Shown here piece after piece: positions 1 through 8,705 of a stretch of 64,000 nt of DNA (positions are counted from its first letter, which is position 1; each line of letters starts with the position of its first letter). The stretch is from positions 149,488 to 213,487 of the forward strand of contig NZ_PYJQ01000004.1 in NCBI RefSeq assembly GCF_003024605.1, written 5' to 3'. The notes below the pieces were generated by a model. It was not told the DNA's origin. It searched no databases and was given only the letters and a program-made list of their open reading frames with translations. Source of the stretch: Rhizobium sp. JAB6 (lineage in GTDB: Bacteria > Pseudomonadota > Alphaproteobacteria > Rhizobiales > Rhizobiaceae). Made by a program: the position numbers and the translations under genes.

Positions 1-283
1 CCGAACAAATCGAAAAAGCGATCTTCCCGGGGCATCAGTTTACGGAACCAGTTCACTCTCGGTGCTCCGAACGTGCGTTGTCATAAATCCGTCATAAATG
101 ATGGAGGCCGACATGAAAAGCCAACGTGTCCGCGAAACCGCCCGCTCCGACGGCGTCACGAGGATTGGAACGCCTGTGTAGGGGTCGTTCGGGCCTTCAC
201 CCGGCGCAAGGGCGGTGGAGAGCGGACCCAAAGGAATCGTCATGCACTCAAGCCAGCTTCCTCAACAAGAACAAGGACAACAG
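1..283. other. Intergenic leader left of ku1, no gene recognised
   Basis: This stretch at the window edge has short open frames, but none has a convincing ribosome-binding site or a recognisable product. The only signal I can support nearby is the stress-type promoter immediately after it. A gene to the left of the window could extend its 3' flank here. Confidence 0.5.
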
Positions 284-308
284 GGAACAATGACCACTGG
301 ATGTCGTT
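284..308 (+). promoter_or_regulatory. EcfG-type general stress promoter of ku1-ligD
   Basis: GGAAC at 284-288 and CGTT at 305-308 are separated by 16 bases, an exact match to the GGAAC-N16/17-CGTT consensus of alphaproteobacterial EcfG/RpoE2 sigma factors. Transcription would begin near 315, about 20 bases before the ku1 start codon. It is one of four exact matches in the first 10.2 kb. Confidence 0.75.
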
Positions 309-335
309 TGACTCCCGTCGAGATGGAGTTCGCCG

Positions 336-1211
336 ATGAGTGCGCGTGCGCAATGGAAAGGATATTTGAAGTTCGGAGAGGTCGGTTGCGCAGTTGCGCT
401 CTATACGGCAGTTTCCACTTCCGAGCGGATTTCCTTTCACACGCTGAACCGCGCAACCGGCAATCGCGTTCGCCGGGAGTTCATGGATGGCGTGACTGGA
501 AAGCCGGTGCCGCGCGAGGATCAGGTCAAAGGCTACGAACTCAACAAGGACGATTACATCGTCCTTGAACCCGAGGAAATTGCCGCAGCGGTGCCGGAAA
601 GCGACAAGGTCTTGCAGATCAAGGCCTTTATGGCATGCGGCGATATCGATGACGTCTATTTCGATCGGCCATATTATCTCGCCCCTTCCACTTCTGCGAG
701 CGAAGAGGCCTTCGCACTGATACGTGAAGGAATGCGCAAGAAGCAGGTTGCCGCTATTGCCCAAACCGTGCTGTTTCGCCGCCTGCGGACCGTCATGATC
801 CGTGCTCACGGCAAAGGGCTGATCGCGACAGTATTGAATTTCGACTATGAGGTTCGCTCGGCAAAAGAAGCCTTCGAAGATGTGCCCGATATGAAAATCG
901 AGGGCGAAATGCTCGATCTCGCCAAGCACATCATTACCACCAAAAAAGGCAAATTCGATCCGAGCGAATTCGACGATCGCTATGAGGCCGCGCTTGCAGA
1001 GCTGGTAAAGGCCAAGATCGAGGGCAAGAAGATTCCGCAGCGCCAGCCGGCGAAGGTCGCCAAGGTGACCGATCTCATGGAGGCTCTGCGCCAGAGCGCG
1101 GGCATGGGTGGCCAAGATAAGGCCGGCGCGAGGCAACCTGCCAGAAAATCGGGCGCGGCCTCCCGCAAGGCGGCAAAATCTTCGTCGCGGCCGCAACGCA
1201 AGGCGAGCTGA
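336..1211 (+). CDS. ku: Non-homologous end joining protein Ku (first copy)
   Basis: The 291-residue product is a bacterial Ku homologue. Ku dimers ring broken DNA ends and recruit ligase LigD for non-homologous end joining. The N-terminus (WKGYLKFGEVGCAVALYTA) and the segment RISFHTLNRATGNRV are typical of the Ku beta-barrel core. About 190 residues of core are followed by a variable tail that ends in a Lys/Ala/Ser/Arg-rich stretch (about residues 255-291), the kind of basic tail known to bind DNA in other bacterial Ku proteins. The ATG is preceded by GAGATGGAG. The stop codon is two bases from ligD, so the two genes form an operon. An EcfG-type promoter lies 28 bases upstream. A second, diverged Ku is encoded convergently at 3827-4633. 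Confidence 0.95.
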   Translation: MSARAQWKGYLKFGEVGCAVALYTAVSTSERISFHTLNRATGNRVRREFMDGVTGKPVPREDQVKGYELNKDDYIVLEPEEIAAAVPESDKVLQIKAFMACGDIDDVYFDRPYYLAPSTSASEEAFALIREGMRKKQVAAIAQTVLFRRLRTVMIRAHGKGLIATVLNFDYEVRSAKEAFEDVPDMKIEGEMLDLAKHIITTKKGKFDPSEFDDRYEAALAELVKAKIEGKKIPQRQPAKVAKVTDLMEALRQSAGMGGQDKAGARQPARKSGAASRKAAKSSSRPQRKAS

Positions 1212-1213
1212 GA

Positions 1214-3790
1214 ATGGCGCTGGAGACGTATAACCGCAAACGCGACTTCAGCAAGACAGCCGAGCCGCGAGGGCGAACCGGCAAGAAAAAGATCGCAGTA
1301 TCCGGCAACAGCTACGTCATCCAGAAGCACGATGCGCGCCGGCTCCATTACGATTTTCGCCTCGAATTGGACGGCGTTTTGAAGAGCTGGGCCGTGACCA
1401 AGGGGCCAAGCCTGATAGCCGGCGAAAAACGGCTGGCGGTGCAGACCGAAGATCACCCGCTGGAGTACGGGGGGTTCGAAGGCACGATCCCCAAGGGTGA
1501 ATATGGCGGCGGGACTGTCATCGTCTGGGACAAAGGTTCATGGACGCCGCTCGGCGACCCCCATAAGGGCCTTGCAAAGGGACATCTCGAATTCGAGCTT
1601 CATGGAAAGAAACTCGGCGGTCGGTGGCATCTGATCCGCATGGCGGGAAAGCCACGCGAGAAACGGGAAAACTGGCTGCTGATCAAAGGCGAAGACGAGA
1701 CGGCCCGCCCGGAAGGCGCTCCCGATATTCTCGATGAACGGCCGGAATCGGCAAAAACGGGACGCATCATGGACGAAGTCGAGAACGAAAAGCCGGGATG
1801 GTCCTCGAAGACCGGGAAGATCCGTCGCAGGACCGCCGGAAAGAAAGCCGATGCCGGCAAGGAGGAAGCCGGCGGACCCCAAACGCAAACGGACGCGACA
1901 CCGGTTGATCCATCTTCCCTGAAGAGCGCCCGCAAGGCCGCTCTGCCATCCTTCGTCGAACCCGCTTTGGCGACGTTGGTATCCAAGCCACCTTCAGGCG
2001 CTCGGTGGCTTCACGAAATCAAATTCGACGGCTATCGGCTCGAGGTCCGCATCGAGGCGGGCCGCGTCAAGCTGCTGACGCGCAGCGGCCTCGACTGGAG
2101 CCACAAGTTCGGCAAGGAGATTGTCGGCGCCTTCCGGGATCTCCCCGTCGGCACCGCAATCATCGACGGCGAGTTGGTCGTCGAGCCGGCGGCGGGCGCT
2201 TCCGATTTCTCCGCCCTGCAAGCGGATCTCAGCGAGGGCCGCAGCGACCGTTTCGTCTTCTATGCTTTCGATCTCCTCTATCTCGACGGTTATGACCTGA
2301 AGGCCTCGCCGCTGATCGCCCGCAAGGAATTGCTGCGGAAGATCATCCCGTCCGAAACCGGGATCCTTCGCTTCAGCAGTCATTTTGATGAAAATGGCGA
2401 CTTGCTGTTGTCGCATGCCTGCAGGCTGAGCCTGGAAGGGATCGTATCGAAGATCGCCAATGATCCATATCGCCCCGGCCGCGGTAAGACCTGGGTCAAA
2501 TCGAAATGCTCGTCCCGGCAGGAATTTGTGATCGGCGGCTGGGTTCCTTCGACAACGTCGCGAAAGGCCATCGGCTCGCTGGTGCTCGGTGTCTATGAAG
2601 ACGGCAAACTTGAACATGTCGGCCGCGTCGGCACGGGTTACACGCACATTGTCGCCGAGCAGCTCTTCAAAAGGTTAGGCCGTCTGCAGGCGAAGGAAAA
2701 TCCTTTCGCGACCAAGCTGACTGCGGAAGAACATCGCGGTGTCCGCTTCGTGCGGCCCGAACTGGTTGCGGAAGTCGAATTCCGCGCCTGGACGGCAGAC
2801 GGCCATTTGCGCCACGCCTCCTTCCGCGGATTGAGAGAGGACAAAAATCCGCTCGACATCGTTCGCGAAATACCACGATCCACGAGGAAGTCTTCGACTG
2901 AGAAGCCTGCGCGAGCCAGCGTATCCTTGACCCATGGCGATCGCCTTTATTGGCCCGAAGAGGGCGTTACGAAGGCGGGACTTGCGGATTATTATACTGA
3001 GGTCTGGCGCTATATGGGGCCTTTCGTCGCGGGGCGGCCGCTCGCGCTCGTGCGCTGTCCCAACGGTATCGCCGGCCAGCATTTCTTCCAGAAGCATGCA
3101 TGGAAGGGCATGAACCGGAACATCGCCTTGGCGAAAGATCCGCAAGACGAAGAACCTTATGTCAGCATCGATGACCTGAACGGCCTGATCGGCCTCGTGC
3201 AGGCGGCTGTCCTCGAAATCCACCCCTGGGGATCGATGATCGGCAATTGGGAAAGGCCGGACATGATCATCATGGACCTGGATCCGGGTCCGGACGTCGC
3301 CTGGAGCAGGGTCATCGCCGCCGCGGAAGAAACGGCGGAACGGTTAAGGCAAACGGGCCTCGTGCCTTTCGTGAAGACATCGGGCGGAAAAGGGCTGCAC
3401 ATCGTCTGCCCGCTGGCTGCCAAGGCCGAATGGCCCGCCGTCAAAGCCTTTACCAAGGGTATAGCCGATGCCATGGCTGCCGACAGCCCCGATCGCTATG
3501 TTTCCACCATCACCAAGTCGAAACGGCATGGCAAGATTCTGATCGATTATCTGAGAAATCAACGGGGCTCGACTGCCGTCGCGCCTTATTCCACCCGCGC
3601 CCGGCCGGGCGCGGCGGTGTCGATGCCTTTATCCTGGGAGGAGTTGAGCCCCGCGATAGGTCCGGACTATTTCACCGTGCTCAACGTGCCGACGCGGCTT
3701 GCCGCGCTGCATTCGGACCCCTGGGCGGACTTCCGCAAAGCCGCCGAACCCTTGCAACAGCCATCCGCGAAGGTCAAGCGTAAGTCATAA
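1214..3790 (+). CDS. ligD: Multifunctional ATP-dependent DNA ligase D
   Basis: The 858-residue protein has the three LigD activities needed to process and seal double-strand breaks held by Ku. Residues about 15-170 form the 3'-phosphoesterase domain (HDARRLHYDFRLELDG, then SWAVTKGPS). The ligase domain follows, with the adenylated lysine in EIKFDGYR near residue 270 and an OB fold up to about residue 550. The C-terminal part is the primase-like polymerase domain, starting near LYWPEEGVTKAGLADYY, with the metal-binding DLD of MDLDPGPDVAW near residues 688-690. The order phosphoesterase-ligase-polymerase matches the Pseudomonas enzyme, whereas mycobacterial LigD starts with the polymerase. All three domains look intact. 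The gene is co-transcribed with the upstream ku. Confidence 0.96.
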   Translation: MALETYNRKRDFSKTAEPRGRTGKKKIAVSGNSYVIQKHDARRLHYDFRLELDGVLKSWAVTKGPSLIAGEKRLAVQTEDHPLEYGGFEGTIPKGEYGGGTVIVWDKGSWTPLGDPHKGLAKGHLEFELHGKKLGGRWHLIRMAGKPREKRENWLLIKGEDETARPEGAPDILDERPESAKTGRIMDEVENEKPGWSSKTGKIRRRTAGKKADAGKEEAGGPQTQTDATPVDPSSLKSARKAALPSFVEPALATLVSKPPSGARWLHEIKFDGYRLEVRIEAGRVKLLTRSGLDWSHKFGKEIVGAFRDLPVGTAIIDGELVVEPAAGASDFSALQADLSEGRSDRFVFYAFDLLYLDGYDLKASPLIARKELLRKIIPSETGILRFSSHFDENGDLLLSHACRLSLEGIVSKIANDPYRPGRGKTWVKSKCSSRQEFVIGGWVPSTTSRKAIGSLVLGVYEDGKLEHVGRVGTGYTHIVAEQLFKRLGRLQAKENPFATKLTAEEHRGVRFVRPELVAEVEFRAWTADGHLRHASFRGLREDKNPLDIVREIPRSTRKSSTEKPARASVSLTHGDRLYWPEEGVTKAGLADYYTEVWRYMGPFVAGRPLALVRCPNGIAGQHFFQKHAWKGMNRNIALAKDPQDEEPYVSIDDLNGLIGLVQAAVLEIHPWGSMIGNWERPDMIIMDLDPGPDVAWSRVIAAAEETAERLRQTGLVPFVKTSGGKGLHIVCPLAAKAEWPAVKAFTKGIADAMAADSPDRYVSTITKSKRHGKILIDYLRNQRGSTAVAPYSTRARPGAAVSMPLSWEELSPAIGPDYFTVLNVPTRLAALHSDPWADFRKAAEPLQQPSAKVKRKS

Positions 3791-3810
3791 CGAACAAACC
3801 TCTTCCTGGC

Positions 3811-3837
3811 GGAAGCCGGAAAGTGGCTACCGCTTCC
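3811..3837. terminator. Weak inverted repeat between convergent ligD and ku2
   Basis: GGAAGC at 3811-3816 pairs with GCTTCC at 3832-3837 across a 15-base loop, overlapping the ku2 stop codon. It may help end transcription from both sides. There is no clear T-run, so the assignment is tentative. Confidence 0.3.
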
Positions 3838-4633
3838 TTGCACCCTTTTCCTGCGAAAGGCTCTTGCGAAGGGCATCCATGATGCTGATGACGTTGCTTG
3901 GCGCGGGGGCCTCCTCCACCTTTGCCTTGGCGGGGCGCTTGCGCCCTTTTTTCTTGGCAGCGATGATATCGAGCAGCTTTTCCTGAACCGGGTCCGAAAC
4001 CATCTCCGGATCCCATGGTTTCGTTCGTTCATCTATCAGCTCGCCCACGAGCTTCATCAGCTTGCCGTCCACGGTTTCCGATCCGATATTTCCAAAATAG
4101 TTCCGTTCATCGCGCACCTCGTCGCCGAACCGCAGGGTCCAGAGGACGATCCCCTTGTCCCTGGGCTCCAGCATGACGGCACGTTCGCGGCGATACATCA
4201 CGAGCCTGGATATGCCGACCATGCGGCTGGCGGCCATCGCATCGCGGATGACGCAGTAAGCCTCTTCGCCGACAGCATCGTCGGGCGTCAGATAATGCGG
4301 CGTATCGAACCAGATCCACTCGATGCTGTCGCGCGGCACGAACATCTCGATATCGATGGTCCGGGTGCTTTCGAGCCCGACCGCATCGAGCTCCTCGTCC
4401 TCAAGGATGACATAGTCATTCTCGCCGCGCTCATAGCCCTTCACTTCATCGTCCTCATCCACTGCCTTGCCCGTGACGGAATCGACGTAGTGGCTGACGA
4501 TGCGATTGCCCGTCTTTCTATTGAGCGTGTGGAAGCGAACCTTCTCATTGTCGCTTGTCGCCGGGGCCATCGCGACCGGGCACGTCACCAGCGACAGTTT
4601 GAGATAGCCTTTCCAGAAAGAACGCGCAGCCAT
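3827..4633 (-). CDS. ku: Non-homologous end joining protein Ku (second copy)
   Basis: The 268-residue Ku paralogue starts MAARSFWKGYLKLSLVTCPV and has the core element KVRFHTLNRKTGNRI. It is clearly different from the first Ku in this window. Its tail is shorter and ends SLSQEKGARKR. An upstream in-frame ATG at 4675 would overlap the promoter, so I chose 4633, which is preceded by GGAGGGAAAATC and lies 23 bases from an EcfG-type promoter. Rhizobia often carry several ku genes, and some S. meliloti Ku pairs are stress-induced and thought to form heterodimers. Whether this Ku pairs with Ku1 or acts with the neighbouring LigD cannot be read from sequence. Confidence 0.94.
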   Translation of the reverse strand: MAARSFWKGYLKLSLVTCPVAMAPATSDNEKVRFHTLNRKTGNRIVSHYVDSVTGKAVDEDDEVKGYERGENDYVILEDEELDAVGLESTRTIDIEMFVPRDSIEWIWFDTPHYLTPDDAVGEEAYCVIRDAMAASRMVGISRLVMYRRERAVMLEPRDKGIVLWTLRFGDEVRDERNYFGNIGSETVDGKLMKLVGELIDERTKPWDPEMVSDPVQEKLLDIIAAKKKGRKRPAKAKVEEAPAPSNVISIMDALRKSLSQEKGARKR

Positions 4634-4655
4634 GATTTTCCCTCCAATATCAGGG

Positions 4656-4681
4656 AACGATCTCCGGCATTTCATGGTTCC
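4656..4681 (-). promoter_or_regulatory. EcfG-type general stress promoter of ku2
   Basis: Read on the minus strand, GGAAC (4681-4677) and CGTT (4659-4656) are separated by 17 bases, an exact consensus match. It sits 23 bases upstream of the ku2 ATG at 4633, which also supports that start over the one at 4675. Confidence 0.75.
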
Positions 4682-4708
4682 CTGACGGGATGTTATTAGG
4701 GCCGAGGG

Positions 4709-6316
4709 TCAATGCATGCCACCGCCGCCGCCCTCCTTGAGATCGACATTGCGGAGGATCAAGGCGAGTGGAATGGCGCAAAGCACGATGAGCATCAACA
4801 CATGGAACACATCGATATAGGCCAGAAAGCTCGCCTGGGTCTGCACCTGCTGGCCGATCCAGGCAATCGCCTGCGCCTTCGCGTCCGCCATCGTCGCTCC
4901 CTTCTCGGCAAAATAGCGCGTCATGGTCTGCAGCGCATCGTGATAGGCGGGTGACGACGGCGTGATGTGCTCGACGAGCCGGCTCTGATGCCACTGCTCG
5001 CGATGAGCAAGCACATTCGACGCAATGCAGACGCCGATCGAACCGCCGATGTTACGGGCAGCATTGATCATGGCGGAGGCCTGATTGGTCTGCTCCGGCC
5101 TCAGGCCATAATAGGAGGCCGAGGTGATCGGAATGAAGATCAGGGGCAAACCCAGTCCTATATACAGGCGCGACCACACGAAGAAACCGAAGTTCAGTCC
5201 GGGATAAAGCTTGGTCAATTGCCACATGGATACGGCAATGATAGCCGCACCGATGGCGATCAGATACTTCGGTTGAACAATGGAATTGACGCGTCCGGCA
5301 ACGAACATCATCACCATGGTGACAAGTCCGCCCGGCGACAATGCCAGCCCCGCCCATGTTGCGGTATATCCGTAGTTCTGCTGCACGACCTCCGGAATGA
5401 ACTGTGTCGTTGCGATCAGGATCGCGCCGATCGCCATCATGACGATGAAACAGGAACCAAATTGCCGCGTTCCGAGCAGCCAGCCGTCGATGATCGGATT
5501 AGCCTTCGTCAGTACCCAGGGAATGGCAAGAAGAAACGACAGCAGACAAATGGCCGCCATGAGGATGATGAAGTTGGAACCGAACCAATCATCGGTCTGG
5601 CCCCGGTCGAGCGTAAGCTCCAGTGAACCCAGAAAGGTCGCAACCAGCAGGAAGCCGACAATGTCGAAGCGCACGCCCTTGCGCCGAAATTCCTCGCGCA
5701 TTTTCTTCGTCTTCGGCGTTTCCGTGAGCAGGGCATAAACGAGGATGAAGGCAAAGACGCCGACAGGGCCGTTGATAAGGAAACACCAGTGCCAGGAAAG
5801 ATTGTCTGAGAGATAGCCGCCCAGGGTCGGCCCGATAACCGGCGCGACGACCACGGCAACACCGAAGAGCGCAAAAGCCTGACCGCGCTTTGCCGGCGGG
5901 AAGGCGTCCGCCAGGATCGCCTGCGAGGTCGGCACCATGCCGCCGCCGGCAAAACCCTGGATCATCCGAAAGATCAGTAGCGCCTCGAGGTTCCAGGACA
6001 ACCCGCACAGGATGGAAGCGATGGTGAATGTTGCGAGGCACAGGAGATAAAATCGCCGACGGCCGAAGCGTTCCGCAAAGTAGCTGCTGGCAACGAGCAC
6101 GATGGCATTCGAGACGAGATACGTCGTTACCACCCAGGAGGCCTCGTCGGAACTGACGGCAAGGCCGCCGGAAATGTACCGCAGCGCCACGTTGGCGATC
6201 GTGGTATCCAGTACCTCCATGAAGGTCGCGAGCGACACGACGATGGCGATGAGCCAAGGATTCGTGGCGCGCTCGGATGAAGCCGCGCCACCGTTTGCCG
6301 TTGCTGCGCCGCTCAT
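4709..6316 (-). CDS. DHA2-family MFS drug efflux transporter, EmrB-like
   Basis: The product of about 535 residues is a 14-helix major facilitator of the drug:proton antiporter-2 family. This family exports hydrophobic compounds across the inner membrane, usually with an EmrA-type adaptor. The first helix region reads FMEVLDTTIANVALRYISG, the hallmark of DHA2 proteins. GRRRFYLLCL (loop 2-3) and VVVAPVIGPTLGGYL (antiporter motif C, helix 5) follow. I used the ATG at 6316, preceded by GAGGAACTGAG. It lies one base from the stop of the adaptor gene, so the pair is translationally linked. An in-frame codon further upstream lies inside the adaptor gene. No outer-membrane channel gene is adjacent. 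The substrate is unknown. Confidence 0.92.
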   Translation of the reverse strand: MSGAATANGGAASSERATNPWLIAIVVSLATFMEVLDTTIANVALRYISGGLAVSSDEASWVVTTYLVSNAIVLVASSYFAERFGRRRFYLLCLATFTIASILCGLSWNLEALLIFRMIQGFAGGGMVPTSQAILADAFPPAKRGQAFALFGVAVVVAPVIGPTLGGYLSDNLSWHWCFLINGPVGVFAFILVYALLTETPKTKKMREEFRRKGVRFDIVGFLLVATFLGSLELTLDRGQTDDWFGSNFIILMAAICLLSFLLAIPWVLTKANPIIDGWLLGTRQFGSCFIVMMAIGAILIATTQFIPEVVQQNYGYTATWAGLALSPGGLVTMVMMFVAGRVNSIVQPKYLIAIGAAIIAVSMWQLTKLYPGLNFGFFVWSRLYIGLGLPLIFIPITSASYYGLRPEQTNQASAMINAARNIGGSIGVCIASNVLAHREQWHQSRLVEHITPSSPAYHDALQTMTRYFAEKGATMADAKAQAIAWIGQQVQTQASFLAYIDVFHVLMLIVLCAIPLALILRNVDLKEGGGGGMH

Positions 6317-6317
6317 C

Positions 6318-7463
6318 TCAGTTCCTCGGTCTAACCGTGACCGTCGGCACGACGGACATGCCGGGGCCGATGGGGACATCGGCGGGCCATTTGTCAACCA
6401 CGATCTTGACGGGGACGCGCTGCGTGACCTTCACGTAGTTGCCTGTCGCGTTCTCCGCCGGCAGAAGCGAAAAGGCGGTGCCGGAGCCCGGCTGTACCGA
6501 GGCCACCTTGCCATGCAGCGCATGATCCGGATAGGCGTCGATCGTCACATCCACCGGCTGGCCGGGACGCATGTCGGTCAGCTGGGTTTCCTTGAAATTC
6601 GCAGTGATCCAGACCTCATCGGGGACGAAAGTGGCGATCGCCTGACCGGCATCGATGAACTGGCCCTTTGCGCCGGTGAGGCGAACGACGCGACCGGGCT
6701 GCGCAGCGGTTATCGTCGTATAGTTGAGATTTTGCTGGGCTTCCTCCGCCTGTGCCTGCGCCTGCTTGAGGCTTGCCAGCGCGCTCGATTTCTGCGCCTC
6801 GGCCACGGCCTTGTTCTTCAACGCGGACGCTACGTTCGCCTGCATCTGGGCAAGGCTTGCCTGATCCTGCTGCAAGGTCGACGTTGCCTGCTGTACCGCC
6901 TGTACGCTACCCGATCCGGATTTGACGAGCTGCTGCTGGCGATTGGCCTCCTGCTGTGCATATTGCAGGGCCGCATTGGCCGAGTTCAACTGTGCCCTTG
7001 CCACATCGACGGAAGCGGCAGCCGCCTCGATCTGCGCGCTTGCGCTATCGACGGAGGCCTTGGCGACCTCTACCTGCGCGTTCGCCTGGTCCAGTGCGAT
7101 CTGGTAGTCCCGAGGCTCGATCCGCAGGATGACATCACCGGCCTTGACATGCTGGTTGTCGGTCACCGGCACTTCGGAAACATAGCCGGAGACCTTGGCG
7201 GCAACGGAGAAGCTGCGGGCGTCGACGAAGGCATCGTCCGTTGTCTCGTAGGGATAGAAATATACTTTCCAGCCAAACCATGCGGCGGCAATGAGAACCA
7301 GGAGAGCGACCACACCCAGCAGGATCCAGAAGGGATGACGGCGAACGAAGGAGGGACGCTTTGTTTCCTGCGGAGCCTCCTTCGGACGTTCGATTTCATC
7401 TGAAGCCTGCTGTGCTGGCCGGTCCGGCCTGGTTTCCAAGGTTGTGGATTGATTGTCAGCCAT
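6318..7463 (-). CDS. HlyD/EmrA-family periplasmic adaptor of efflux pump
   Basis: The 381-residue membrane fusion protein has a cytoplasmic tail of about 40 residues and a single helix (WILLGVVALLVLIAAAWFGW, about residues 47-66). The periplasmic barrel and lipoyl half-motifs begin with YPYETTDDAFVDA. A long Ala/Gln-rich coiled coil (about residues 120-230) follows, then a second lipoyl half with VRLTGAKGQFIDAGQ. It would link the EmrB-like transporter encoded immediately downstream to an outer-membrane channel. The ATG at 7463 was chosen over one 16 codons upstream because AAAGGTC precedes it. It is first in a two-gene operon. Confidence 0.92.
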   Translation of the reverse strand: MADNQSTTLETRPDRPAQQASDEIERPKEAPQETKRPSFVRRHPFWILLGVVALLVLIAAAWFGWKVYFYPYETTDDAFVDARSFSVAAKVSGYVSEVPVTDNQHVKAGDVILRIEPRDYQIALDQANAQVEVAKASVDSASAQIEAAAASVDVARAQLNSANAALQYAQQEANRQQQLVKSGSGSVQAVQQATSTLQQDQASLAQMQANVASALKNKAVAEAQKSSALASLKQAQAQAEEAQQNLNYTTITAAQPGRVVRLTGAKGQFIDAGQAIATFVPDEVWITANFKETQLTDMRPGQPVDVTIDAYPDHALHGKVASVQPGSGTAFSLLPAENATGNYVKVTQRVPVKIVVDKWPADVPIGPGMSVVPTVTVRPRN

Positions 7464-7528
7464 GACATGACCTTTGCTTCTGTCCTGCTCAATCTGACTT
7501 CGACGGTTCAATGAAAAGGTGGTCAGCG

Positions 7529-8236
7529 CTATAGAAAGCGCGCGATCTTTTTTAGATCATGGATGAAGGCGGCCCGGTTTCTTTCCCTCTCGTCGGCCTC
7601 TCTGATCCGCAACAGGGCCGATGGATGGATGGTAACGAGAACATCGAGCTTCGCGGGCGAATGCAGGATATGTCCGCGATCACGCATGACCTTCACCTTC
7701 GTCCCGAGCAAGGAGGATACTGCGGTTGCGCCGAGTGCGACGACCAGCTTCGGCTTCAGCAGCTCAAGTTCCGCGCCAAGCCACCAGGCGCAACGTTGTA
7801 TCTCGCCGGCATTCGGCCTCGCGTGCAGACGCTTCTTGCCGCGCATCCGATATTTGAAATGCTTGACGGCGTTGGTGACATAGCAGCGGTCGCGATCCAC
7901 GCCCGCCTCATCAAGGCATTGATCCAGCAGGCGACCCGCCGGCCCGACGAAAGGCCGCGCAGCCTGATCCTCCTTGTCGCCGGGCTGCTCGCCGACGAGT
8001 ACGATTTCGGCGGTACGAGGTCCCTCGCCGAATACAAGATGAGTGGCGTTGCGATAGAGGTCGCAGCGTCGGCATGATTGCGCATCGTCGTGCAGTTCGT
8101 CGAGTGTCTCTGCGTCTGCATGTTCATACGCTAGTGAAGGGCCTGCGCCGGCCGAAGCAAATCTCTCGAGCATTGGAGGCTCGCAATGGTTCCAGATTCT
8201 CCAACGATCAACTAACCGCCCTTCTGTTTGTTCCAT
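7529..8236 (-). CDS. udgX: UdgX-type family 4-like uracil-DNA glycosylase
   Basis: This uracil-DNA glycosylase superfamily protein of about 235 residues resembles mycobacterial UdgX, which becomes covalently trapped on uracil in DNA. Motif A reads GEQPGDKED (residues 82-90), the UdgX form of the family-4 motif. After TNAVKHFKY comes GKKRLH, matching the KRRIH loop whose histidine forms the covalent bond in UdgX; here it is His138. Motif B is TIHPSALLR (202-210). Cysteines at about 55, 58 and 149 suit the iron-sulfur cluster. The start is uncertain: ATGs at 8320, 8236 and 8173 all have weak ribosome-binding sites, and the shortest form (214 residues) is closest to the family length. The 8320 start would overlap the divergent stress gene. 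It lies inside the stress and repair block. Confidence 0.88.
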   Translation of the reverse strand: MEQTEGRLVDRWRIWNHCEPPMLERFASAGAGPSLAYEHADAETLDELHDDAQSCRRCDLYRNATHLVFGEGPRTAEIVLVGEQPGDKEDQAARPFVGPAGRLLDQCLDEAGVDRDRCYVTNAVKHFKYRMRGKKRLHARPNAGEIQRCAWWLGAELELLKPKLVVALGATAVSSLLGTKVKVMRDRGHILHSPAKLDVLVTIHPSALLRIREADERERNRAAFIHDLKKIARFL

Positions 8237-8260
8237 TCGCGCGGCGTCCTGCCGCGGCGG

Positions 8261-8285
8261 GGAACCCGCGCTACCGGCATTCGTT
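8261..8285 (+). promoter_or_regulatory. EcfG-type general stress promoter of YflT-like gene
   Basis: GGAAC (8261-8265) and CGTT (8282-8285) are separated by 16 bases, an exact consensus match 33 bases before the ATG at 8319. Confidence 0.75.
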
Positions 8286-8318
8286 AGAACGATAGAACAT
8301 CCAAAAGGAGAAATCCTC

Positions 8319-8672
8319 ATGAGCAGTCAAAGCGAACCCGGCTCCCTCGCGCTCAGCGCTTTCTTCGCCGATGAATATGATGCGGAAGCTGCGGTCCAGG
8401 AACTGACGGAGGCCGGCATACCGAAGGACGCGATCACCATGACGCCCGGCAATCGGCCCGACACATCGCCGATGGATCATATGGGCTTTCTCGACGCATT
8501 GACGGGCATCTTCTTTCATGAAGAACAGCGCACAGCCTATGCGGCGGCGCTGGAACAGGGAGGAACGCTGGTCACGGTCCAGGAGATGAACGAGGCGCAA
8601 CACAATATCGCCCTGCCGATCCTGGCGGAAAAAGGTCAGATCGATATCAACGAACGGGAAAGCGGGCGCTGA
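8319..8672 (+). CDS. YflT/GSP17M-like general stress protein
   Basis: The small acidic protein of 117 residues has the layout of the heat-induced stress protein YflT domain: an N-terminal strand with a helix (ALSAFFADEYDAEAAVQELT), a glycine-containing turn, and a second strand (GGTLVTVQ) before a helix. I recognise the fold type but no catalytic residues. The molecular role of this family is unknown. The start has a strong ribosome-binding site (AAAGGAGAAATCCTC). The exact EcfG-type promoter just upstream supports a general stress function. It is a single-gene transcription unit divergent from udgX. Confidence 0.75.
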   Translation: MSSQSEPGSLALSAFFADEYDAEAAVQELTEAGIPKDAITMTPGNRPDTSPMDHMGFLDALTGIFFHEEQRTAYAAALEQGGTLVTVQEMNEAQHNIALPILAEKGQIDINERESGR

Positions 8673-8705
8673 ATCTGTTCTCCGCTCTTGGCGATCACCG
8701 CTTGA

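Noticed and set aside
44..79. GGAAC with downstream CGTT at the window start as a stress promoter
   Set aside because: The spacing (23-27 bases) is far from 16-17.
167..189. GGAAC with CGTT 14 bases later, before ku1
   Set aside because: The spacer is too short, and the exact match at 284-308 is a better candidate.
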